A DNA stretch of 64,000 nt. Source: Eubacterium sp. Lineage in GTDB: Bacteria > Bacillota > Clostridia > Lachnospirales > Lachnospiraceae. A program made the translations under genes and the position numbers. Shown here in pieces: positions 56,642 to 64,000 of this stretch (position 1 is the first letter of the stretch; every line of letters begins with the position of its first letter). Under the pieces are notes generated by a model. The model was given only the letters and a program-made list of their open reading frames with translations. It did not search any database and was not told where the DNA came from. The DNA lies in assembly GCA_021769425.1 (NCBI GenBank), contig JAETSX010000005.1:1-64000 (forward strand), written 5' to 3'.

Positions 56642-58303
56642 TTATCTGTGCACATCCTTTTCTCTGTATTCCAAAAATAATTCAGCAATTTTTTCCCGAA
56701 GACCTGCTCTCTCTTCCAATGTTGTATCATTTTCCAATAGGCTAAGATTTTTTTCAGCTCTTCTCCTTGCGTCTTCCAAAACACTCTCCCATTTCATATT
56801 ATTTTTTTTAAAATAGTCAGCATAAAAAAACACTGAAAGATACAATAAATGAAAAAATTTCCAGCAGCGTTCTACATACAAACAGCAAAGTATATTTCCG
56901 GACATACCGCTTTCAATAAATACATTTACGGCACCCACAAATTGCTGTTCCCTTGAGTCAATGAGCATATATGACTTTAAACTTTCATCATCTTCTTCCT
57001 CCTCTGCTTTTTCCAACCACAATGGGGGCTGTCCACATTCTAATATAGCACTCACTAAAGCTAATTTAAAATTTAATATGCAATGAGGATAATAATCAAC
57101 CATTATGTTGTCTGCATGCTGCCGTAAATATTCTAATAAACCCATTTGATGGATCAGAGCCATATTATACCCAATCCCTGTCATATAAGCTCGGTTTATC
57201 CCTGTTATTATAGCTTCATACCCATGAAGCTGTACGGTTTCTTGTTCAAGCGGCGGAAAATTCTGCATCCCAAAACCACCGGTTACAAATACTCCGCATT
57301 CTCTATACTTTTTGAACAAATTAAAATAATGGGGCAACTGCTCAATCAACATTACATCTTCATCGCTGCTCAAAACAGCATATTTCCCTTTTGCCATCTC
57401 CAATCCCCTAACAACATTTTCTAAAAAGCCCATATTATATTTATTACGATTATATCTTACCCTTGTATCATGCATTTGCTGGATAGCTTCATACTCCGAA
57501 ACATATAAATCTGAACCATTGTCAGAAACAATTATCTCAATTTCACTGTCATAGTGGGAGCGGCAAATCTCTTCTACTGCAGATAATGCCCTTCTGCCAC
57601 GATTATAGCTGGGAATAATAATAGAAAGAAATACATTGTCCCTTTGTTGTGACAAATACTTAATCCGTTTTCTATGTATATGATTCAAAATAAATTCATA
57701 TTTATCACTTGACGCCAGGATTTTTTTTGGCAGATAATAATTGGAATACTCATCAAAAAATATTTTCATTATTTCTGTGTCTTCAAAAATTACTACATTC
57801 TTCATATAAAGTTCATGAAAACGCGGCAGCTTAAAAAAAGAAGCAAAACCCGCTGCCTGCTGATTCAGTAAAATATATACGGTATCCCAGGTTGTTTCTT
57901 TCATAAAAGGCAATATCTGCCGGAAATCCCAATAATCTGCAACCAAAATACTTTCAAAATCCACATCATCTGACATAATAGATGTATCATCCAATTGGAA
58001 AGAACCCGCAAATTCTTCAGAAGGACGATGGAACAGATAAAATTTTGAATCCGAAACTGGAATAAAATCTATTTCTAATTCTTCGTATGGGATATCCAGC
58101 ATCTCTTTTCTGTTCTCTTGATAATTTTTTTTAAATTCTGCTTCATTAGGTGTAATAAAACATGAATATAAATGATCCAAAATTTCTTTCCGATGTGTCC
58201 CATGTCTATACGCTTTTATAAAATTTTCAACTGCCTTGTCATATTGCTGGCTTTCAAAAAACACTACAGCTGCCTGGTAATAGGCGTCTCCTATTTCATT
58301 CAT
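56642..58303 (-). CDS. family 2 glycosyltransferase with N-terminal TPR-like segment
   Basis: NVFLSIIIPSYNRGRRALSAVEEICRSHYDSEIEIIVSDNGSD. Confidence 0.88.
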   Translation of the reverse strand: MNEIGDAYYQAAVVFFESQQYDKAVENFIKAYRHGTHRKEILDHLYSCFITPNEAEFKKNYQENRKEMLDIPYEELEIDFIPVSDSKFYLFHRPSEEFAGSFQLDDTSIMSDDVDFESILVADYWDFRQILPFMKETTWDTVYILLNQQAAGFASFFKLPRFHELYMKNVVIFEDTEIMKIFFDEYSNYYLPKKILASSDKYEFILNHIHRKRIKYLSQQRDNVFLSIIIPSYNRGRRALSAVEEICRSHYDSEIEIIVSDNGSDLYVSEYEAIQQMHDTRVRYNRNKYNMGFLENVVRGLEMAKGKYAVLSSDEDVMLIEQLPHYFNLFKKYRECGVFVTGGFGMQNFPPLEQETVQLHGYEAIITGINRAYMTGIGYNMALIHQMGLLEYLRQHADNIMVDYYPHCILNFKLALVSAILECGQPPLWLEKAEEEEDDESLKSYMLIDSREQQFVGAVNVFIESGMSGNILCCLYVERCWKFFHLLYLSVFFYADYFKKNNMKWESVLEDARRRAEKNLSLLENDTTLEERAGLREKIAELFLEYREKDVHR

Positions 58304-58340
58304 ATTATAAAACCCTCCATAATAACCTATTTGCTGCTTC

Positions 58341-59357
58341 CTATCCTTGAGATAACATTTTTGACTTCAATTTTTCCGCAACCTCTAAAATAACATCATC
58401 TTCTCCTGCTATTACATTCCGTTTCCCCAGTTCTAAAAAGATATCTCTCCCAGAAATATGGTATTCCTGCGCTATTTTCAAGACTTTATGCTTTACAGTG
58501 GAAACTACGCCTGCATAGCCGCTTACGATACTAATATCATTGACCGGAGTTTTATATTCCCACATCGGCTGTACGACTTTTTCACTTACCTCTAACATCT
58601 GATTTAAATTTATGCCGGACTTAATTCCTTCTTTCTCGAACAATGCCACCAGAGCTTCCAACTGACAGTTTCCTGCCCCTGAACCAAATCCGCGCAACGT
58701 TCCATCCATAATATCTGCCCCTGACTGATATGCTACATACGATAAAGCCACTGCCATCCCAAAATTATTATGGGAATGGAATCCTACCGTAATATTTAAT
58801 TCAGATGTTAAATACTCAACTACTTCTTTCACTTTTTCTAATGTTGATGTTCCGGCAGAGTCCATTAAAATAACGCCTTTTGCGCCATAACTCTCAATTT
58901 TTCTAGCTTCCTCTAATAATCTCTCTTTAGAAGCCATATGGTACATCATTAACACCCCATACACTTCCATTCCTTTCGAAACCAAATACGAAATATGAGG
59001 TTTTGTTGTATCTGCTTCCGTACAATGGCATGCTACGCAAAATATAGTTGCACCTGCTTCTATAGCCGGATTAATCTGATTCCTAATGGTTCCAAACCCA
59101 ACCGTAATAAAGGCTCCCAAGGACGTTTCTTTTAGTTCTTCTCTTGCAATTTTTAACATATCTATTTCATCCAATCCACTCAAACCCATTTGAATGGAAG
59201 ATGCGCCTAAACCATTTCCATGACCAACGATACATACATAATTTCCACATCCATCTATTGCCTTGCAATATTTTCTTATCTGTTCTTCTGTCAAATTCTG
59301 TTTCACAGCATGGGAACCATCCCGCAAAGTAGAATCAAAAATTAATGGCTGCCTCAA
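58341..59357 (-). CDS. mhpE: 4-hydroxy-2-oxovalerate aldolase (DmpG/MhpE family)
   Basis: IFDSTLRDGSHAVKQNLTEEQIRKYCKAIDGCG...GFHSHNNFGMAVALSYVAYQSGADIMDGTLRGFGSGAGNCQLE. Confidence 0.93.
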   Translation of the reverse strand: MRQPLIFDSTLRDGSHAVKQNLTEEQIRKYCKAIDGCGNYVCIVGHGNGLGASSIQMGLSGLDEIDMLKIAREELKETSLGAFITVGFGTIRNQINPAIEAGATIFCVACHCTEADTTKPHISYLVSKGMEVYGVLMMYHMASKERLLEEARKIESYGAKGVILMDSAGTSTLEKVKEVVEYLTSELNITVGFHSHNNFGMAVALSYVAYQSGADIMDGTLRGFGSGAGNCQLEALVALFEKEGIKSGINLNQMLEVSEKVVQPMWEYKTPVNDISIVSGYAGVVSTVKHKVLKIAQEYHISGRDIFLELGKRNVIAGEDDVILEVAEKLKSKMLSQG

Positions 59358-59359
59358 AT

Positions 59360-60238
59360 TTATCGCTCCTTAATCAAAATGTTATTGTAGTATTTTTCTG
59401 CCATTTCTATTGCTGCACAAGTTATAATGTCAAGATTCCCAGCATACTCAGGGAGAAAATCTCCATTTCCAGACACTTCAACTGTAATTGCCAATATATT
59501 ATCTATTAAAGATGGAGCAACAATAATTTTATAGCCTGGAACATATCTTTTTACTTGTAACTCTGTCCTTTCAACACCCTCACATACTCTGCTCAAATCT
59601 CCTTGTTCCACCTGAAAATATATGGTATTTCTCATATTAACCGGAGGTTCATTGGGATTAATAATCATAATAGATTTTGTATGATTAACACCTGTAAACA
59701 GCTTCATTGCTCCAGAAGTTGTCTCTATAAATTCATCTATATTTTCCCGTGTAGCTTTACCTGCTGATTTCGCTGATATCGTTGACACTGTTTCGATGTA
59801 TGACACACTACAGCCAGCTTGCACAATGGCATATGCTAAAGGAATTGTAGCTTGGCCTCCGCAAGTTATCATATTTACTTCTCTGCACCATACACATTCT
59901 TCCCCATTGATAAATGGCACACATTTTTTCCCTGTTTCTGTAGGCGTTAAATTAATAACATATTTCCCCAGGCGTTCCAGTAAATTTCTATGGGCCATAT
60001 GCGCTTTGGCACTGGTAGCATCAATTATAATATCAAGGTTATTTTGATTGTCCACCAGTGCCTTTACTCCATCAATCGAAGTAGAAATTCCCATATCTGA
60101 AACCATTTTGATGTTTGAAGAATCTGGATTATGACCAGCAAAAACTGTGCACTCCAATGACTCTGTATTCAGAATTTTCATTAATAAATCTGTGCCTATA
60201 TTGCCTGTTCCTAATATTCCTATTTTTGCCTTTTTCAC
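59360..60238 (-). CDS. mhpF: acetaldehyde dehydrogenase (acylating; DmpF/MhpF family)
   Basis: KIGILGTGNIGTDLLMKIL...EVNMITCGGQATIPLAYAIVQAGCSVSYIETVSTISAKSAGKATRENIDEFIETTSGAM. Confidence 0.93.
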   Translation of the reverse strand: MKKAKIGILGTGNIGTDLLMKILNTESLECTVFAGHNPDSSNIKMVSDMGISTSIDGVKALVDNQNNLDIIIDATSAKAHMAHRNLLERLGKYVINLTPTETGKKCVPFINGEECVWCREVNMITCGGQATIPLAYAIVQAGCSVSYIETVSTISAKSAGKATRENIDEFIETTSGAMKLFTGVNHTKSIMIINPNEPPVNMRNTIYFQVEQGDLSRVCEGVERTELQVKRYVPGYKIIVAPSLIDNILAITVEVSGNGDFLPEYAGNLDIITCAAIEMAEKYYNNILIKER

Positions 60239-60271
60239 GATTAGTACCTCAGACTATCACCAATTTTTTGA

Positions 60272-60308
60272 ATAAAAAAAGAGAAACAGACGATAATCCA
60301 TTTCTCTT
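60272..60308 (-). terminator. possible leader terminator/attenuator upstream of mhpF
   Basis: Minus strand AAGAGAAA-14nt-TTTCTCTTTTTTTATT, ~35 nt before the mhpF start. Confidence 0.45.
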
Positions 60309-60436
60309 ACTTTTATGGTATGTCGCCTCCATGCGTCTAAACGATTTCCTATCTTTATTTTATATCGGTAAAATTTAATTTATAATTTAGTTAAATTTTA
60401 AATATCTTCTATCCATTTACAGTTTTTTCACTATTA

Positions 60437-60596
60437 TATTACTCTGCGGTTAAATATCGCAGTTTTTACTTGTCTAAATTTCCATCTGCCACGTTGTGAG
60501 CAATCGTTGTAACCCTCGCTGCAACTCATTCTTCCGCCTTGCAGATGAAAATTTATCCTACGTAAAATTCTGCGATATTTAACCGCCGGAGTAATA
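60437..60596. repeat. ~160-bp palindromic MITE-like element with ~26-bp terminal inverted repeats
   Basis: tattactct-gcggttaaatatcgcag ... ctgcgatatttaaccgccggagtaata; no protein coding. Confidence 0.8.
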
Positions 60597-60616
60597 CCAT
60601 ACAATACCACTACTTC

Positions 60617-60662
60617 AAATAAAAAACACTGTAGCCCGTTCGATTGTCCGAACCACAGTGTT
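60617..60662 (-). terminator. stem-loop with U-tract on the minus strand
   Basis: Minus strand AACACTGTggTTCGgacaatCGAAcgggctACAGTGTTTTTTATTT. Confidence 0.6.
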
Positions 60663-60838
60663 CTATTTCGTTTATTTCCCCACCCCGTGAAAAGTAACAT
60701 ATTTTAGGATTCCATTTTACAATCAGAAATTTATTGTACTCCCTCTTAATCCATGTTAAAATAATTCTATAAAAAGTTTTGCCTTCTCTCATTAATATAC
60801 AACGCATCCATAGCCAAGAAATATGACAAGGAGGAAGT

Positions 60839-61354
60839 ATGAGTTCAACCAGTACACCTTATGATGACATGTTTCGGACATTGCTTAATGACTGCAGCAG
60901 CCTCATCCTTCCTGTAATTAATGAAATTTTTGGGGAACACTATACAGGGAAAGAAGAAATCATATTTGCCCCTAATGAACATTTTCTGAACCGTCAGGAC
61001 GGAGATGAAACAAAACGGATTACAGATAACAGTTTCAAGGTTTTAGGGAAGACGCCAAAGAAATACCATTGGGAATGCCAGAGCAGCGCGGACAGCAGCA
61101 TGTTGGTTCGTTTCTTTGAATATGACGTAAAGGAAGAGGTGAAATCTGTTATGGGTGGAAAGGTTCTTGATTATGAAGCAAAAACAATCAGAAATGAAGG
61201 CCGGCAAGAAGGTATTCAGGAAGGCATCCTGCTATCCGGGAAAATCTTCCGGAAAGTAAAAAGCAATTCCGGGTATACGAACGATCAGATTGCAAAAGAA
61301 CTGGGCTTCACGTTGCAAGAAGTGGAAAGCACCCGGAAAATGTTTGGCATCTGA
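60839..61354 (+). pseudogene. Rpn/PD-(D/E)XK nuclease-like family protein, apparently internally deleted
   Basis: N-term SSTSTPYDDMFRTLLNDCSSLILPVINEIFGEHYTG...SSADSSMLVRFFEYD joined directly to VKEEVKSVMGGKVLDYEAKTIRNEGRQEGIQEG tail; frame remains open. Confidence 0.6.
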
Positions 61355-61505
61355 TTATTTTCATTATCCTATATCCGGAAAATTCACACATTTTTCCCAT
61401 TTCTTCAAAATATCCCCAAAAACTGTCATAATTCGCGCCTCTTGATTGTTATTATATATGTGGCGGGTATTTATATAGGTTTTTCCGGGGAGCTGGAAAA
61501 CCACA

Positions 61506-61556
61506 GAAGAGCCAGAACAAATTCTCTCACCAGCTCTGGCTCTTCGCTCCTTTTTA
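61506..61556 (+). terminator. intrinsic terminator
   Basis: gaagagccaga...tctggctcttc then gctccttttt. Confidence 0.7.
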
Positions 61557-61570
61557 CCTCTGCCATCTAA

Positions 61571-61646
61571 GAAACTGTTAAAGAATAACTATTGTACCTG
61601 GCCTATAATAATTACCCATCTTCGCAAGTTATTTTTTAACAGTTCC
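61571..61646. repeat. inverted repeat related to the 20132-20195 hairpin
   Basis: gaaactgttaaagaataact (61571-61590) / agttattttttaacagttcc (61627-61646), 18/20 pairing; shares GAACTGTT..GAATAACT core with rpoB-upstream hairpin. Confidence 0.75.
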
Positions 61647-61657
61647 TGACGATAACT

Positions 61658-61700
61658 CCTGACAGGGATTCTCCCACCTCCTGTCAGGATTATTTTTTCC
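61658..61700 (+). terminator. intrinsic terminator
   Basis: CCTGACAGGgattctcccacctCCTGTCAGGattatttttt. Confidence 0.65.
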
Positions 61701-61733
61701 TTACAACGCATTAAGAACCTTTTCCACTATCTC

Positions 61734-61970
61734 TTCCATTCAACTCTCTGAATTTCCTCTTCCATTCAACTCTCTGAGCTTCTCCTTCCATTCAGCTCTC
61801 TGAGCTTCTCCTTCCATTCAGCTCTCTGAGCTTCTCCTTCCATTCAGCTCTCTGAGCTTCTCCTTCCATCCAGCTCTCTGAGCTTCTCCTTCCATTCAGC
61901 TCTCTGAACTTCTCCTTCCATTCAACTCTCTGAAGTTCCTGGAACTTCTTCTTCCATTCAGTTCCCCGTA
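61734..61970. repeat. 26-bp tandem repeat, ~8-9 copies
   Basis: ttccattcagctctctgagcttctcc unit starting at 61734, 61760, 61786, 61812, 61838, 61864, 61890, 61916 (and a divergent one at 61952). Confidence 0.95.
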
Positions 61971-62255
61971 TTAAGCGTTCTTTTGCATTTCACGCTGTTT
62001 CAGCAGATTATACGATTTGTTTTTTACCACAGTGTCCATATAAAACCAGACTCTGCAGGGTTCTGAATCAAGCATCTTATCTGCATTCCTGAGCAGCGAT
62101 AAAAATGTCTCCTGCACTATATTTTCCGCATCCTCTGCATTATGCAGGATCATATACGCTTTATGGTACACCTCATCCTTATGCTTCTTATACAAATTTG
62201 TGAAATACTCTCTCCCATGTTCTGTTTCTAACAACGTCAGGTATTGTAATAGCAT
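61971..62255 (-). pseudogene. ECF-like sigma factor paralog truncated after sigma2 region
   Basis: MLLQYLTLLETEHGREYFTNLYKKHKDEVYHKAYMILHNAEDAENIVQETFLSLLRNADKM...NLLKQREMQKNA*; lacks sigma4 seen in the next two paralogs. Confidence 0.7.
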
Positions 62256-62542
62256 AATTCTCTTTCCTTCTCCTTTCTCTTTTGTATGGTTTTCTGTTAC
62301 AGTTTTCATTTTACACATGATCTCCATGACATTCAATCCCATGTCAGAAAAATTCTCAAAATGCGTTTTTCACATGTGTTGCTTAACCAGATATTTCGGA
62401 TGCACTGAAGCCCGGCTCCATTTGGAATAAGTAAAACTGCCGGAAAATGTATGATTCTCCCCAAGATATACTGTGATTTTTTTATCATCGCAGCAACCTA
62501 TGACGGTGAAACTCCATTTCCCGGCACAATTATGTCGGCTTC

Positions 62543-63145
62543 TTATCTCTTATTGCTTTTCTTACCGCTTCCCTTTCCCTGACCTCCTTTTTCATTCCAT
62601 AGGCCGTTTTCTTCCAGAATAGACTGCAGCTTCTCCTTGGCGCGCTTGGATATATGCCTCACATTGTCCGCCGTGGTCTCCAATTCCACTGCAATTTCCT
62701 TCGGCTTCATCTGATAGTAGTACTGCAGAATCAGCACTTCCTTATAAGGATGCTTCAGCCTTTTTAATAAGCCGGCCAGAGCTTCCTGAACCTCGAATTC
62801 TTCCATCAATATGTCCGGGCCTTTTTCCATAATTTCTTCCTGCATCCAGGTTTCATCCAAGCCGGGCGTTTCCTGAATTTTCCGGCGTTTCAGCAGATTG
62901 AGTGAACGGTTTTTCACAATGGTTTCCATATAGAACCAGACCTTATAAGGCTTTTCGTTGATCACTTTATCTACATTCCGAATCAGCGACAAAAACGTCT
63001 CCTGTACCATATCTTCCGCATCCTCTGCATTATGTACGATATTATAGGCCTTAAAATACAGTTCCGTTTTGTGTTTCTTATAAATATCTGTGAAAAAGTC
63101 TTTTTCGCGATCTGTTTCTAACAGAGCCAGATATTGTAGCAGCAT
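62543..63145 (-). CDS. ECF-like sigma-70 family sigma factor (paralog 2, full length)
   Basis: MLLQYLALLETDREKDFFTDIYKKHKTELYFKAYNIVHNAEDAEDMVQETFLSLI...LILQYYYQMKPKEIAVELETTADNVRHISKRAKEKLQ. Confidence 0.88.
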   Translation of the reverse strand: MLLQYLALLETDREKDFFTDIYKKHKTELYFKAYNIVHNAEDAEDMVQETFLSLIRNVDKVINEKPYKVWFYMETIVKNRSLNLLKRRKIQETPGLDETWMQEEIMEKGPDILMEEFEVQEALAGLLKRLKHPYKEVLILQYYYQMKPKEIAVELETTADNVRHISKRAKEKLQSILEENGLWNEKGGQGKGSGKKSNKR

Positions 63146-63424
63146 GTTCCCCCTTCATCTTCCTTTCTCTTTTGTAAGCCATGTGATAACAGTGTAAAAC
63201 CCCACTGTTACGCAGTTTCCTGTTGCATCTTAAATTTTACACATGATTTCCATGACTTTCAATCCCATAACGAGAGAATCCTCAAAACGCGGTTTCTGTT
63301 CACGATAGAATTATTCCATCTGTATGGCTGAAACATCGTTCAGAAAACAAAGGTTTGGAGAAATAGAGCTCTACCCGCACAGGCAGGAATTTTTCTGTTC
63401 CGTACATTGGCGGCGGGGATCCTG

Positions 63425-64000
63425 CTATTTTTTATCTTTATTATCTTTATCATCTTTTTCATTCCACAATCCGTTTTCCTCCAATATGGACTGCAGCTTT
63501 TTCTTGGCTCTCATAGAAATATGCCTGACATTATCCGGCGTGGTTTCCATCTCTTCTGCAATTTCCTGAACGCTCAGCTCATGATAATACTGCAGAGCCA
63601 ATACCTGCTGATAGGGACGCTTCAACTTTTTCAGCAGCCCGGTCATTGCCTCCTGAAGTTCAAATTCCTCAATCAGGGCATCCGGTCCCTTCTCTATCAC
63701 TTCTCCCTGCATCCACTCCTCATCCAGGCCAGGATCCTCCTGAATCTTTCTGCGCTTTAAGAGGTTAAAGGATTTATTTTTTACTGTAGTATCAATGTAA
63801 TGCCAGATTTTATGGGGTTCATTGTCTATCAGCTTATCCACATGCTTGATCAATGTCAGAAATGATTCATGTACAATGTCTTCTGCATCTGAAGAATCAT
63901 GCACAATATTGTAGGATGTAAAAAACATCGCATTTCTGTGTTCCTTATATATCTTTGTGAAAAAGTCTTTTTGCTTGTCCGTTTTCAGCAGTACTAAATA
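63425..64000 (-). CDS. ECF-like sigma-70 family sigma factor (paralog 3, runs off the window)
   Basis: YLVLLKTDKQKDFFTKIYKEHRNAMFFTSYNIVHDSSDAEDIVHESFLTLIKHVDKL...EIAEEMETTPDNVRHISMRAKKKLQ; frame open to window end. Confidence 0.85.
   Translation of the reverse strand, partial: YLVLLKTDKQKDFFTKIYKEHRNAMFFTSYNIVHDSSDAEDIVHESFLTLIKHVDKLIDNEPHKIWHYIDTTVKNKSFNLLKRRKIQEDPGLDEEWMQGEVIEKGPDALIEEFELQEAMTGLLKKLKRPYQQVLALQYYHELSVQEIAEEMETTPDNVRHISMRAKKKLQSILEENGLWNEKDDKDNKDKK

Noticed and set aside
61734-61970. 26-bp repeats as a CRISPR array
   Set aside because: Direct head-to-tail repeats with no spacers and no cas genes nearby.

Overview
The window looks like a Firmicutes/Lachnospiraceae-type chromosome; taxonomy is inferred from gene content only. 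Segments: (1) 1-4.4 kb, mobile-element debris: the tail of one transposase, a methyltransferase, decayed integrase/excisionase/RepA-like ATPase genes of an integrative element, and one intact IS transposase. (2) 4.8-6.3 kb, an XRE regulator followed by a Panacea-domain antitoxin + PemK/MazF-like toxin pair. (3) 6.3-26.5 kb, core translation/transcription genes, all on the minus strand (tuf, fusA, rpsG, rpsL, rpoC, rpoB, rplL, rplJ, rplA, rplK, nusG, secE, rpmG). A cation:proton antiporter lies between rpoC and rpsL. A sigma/anti-sigma pair plus a large inverted repeat lie between rplL and rpoB. (4) 26.7-60.2 kb, a flagellin/flagellin-glycosylation island: FliD-like protein, two flagellins, Maf, a legionaminic/sialic-type nonulosonate pathway (LegB, PtmE, NeuA/LegF, LegG, LegI), several glycosyltransferases and methyltransferases, and a CDP-3,6-dideoxyhexose module (RfbF/RfbG/RfbH). 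That module is accompanied by a ThDP enzyme, a reductase, a 4-hydroxy-2-oxovalerate aldolase and an acylating acetaldehyde dehydrogenase, consistent with a branched-chain sugar. (5) 60.4-64 kb, a palindromic element, an internally deleted Rpn-like gene, a 26-bp tandem repeat and three tandem ECF-like sigma paralogs. The strongest candidates for something undescribed are the branched-sugar flagellar glycan pathway (50.5-60.2 kb) and a pair of inverted ~200-nt elements at 20.4-20.95 kb whose stems differ by compensatory changes, as expected of a structured RNA.
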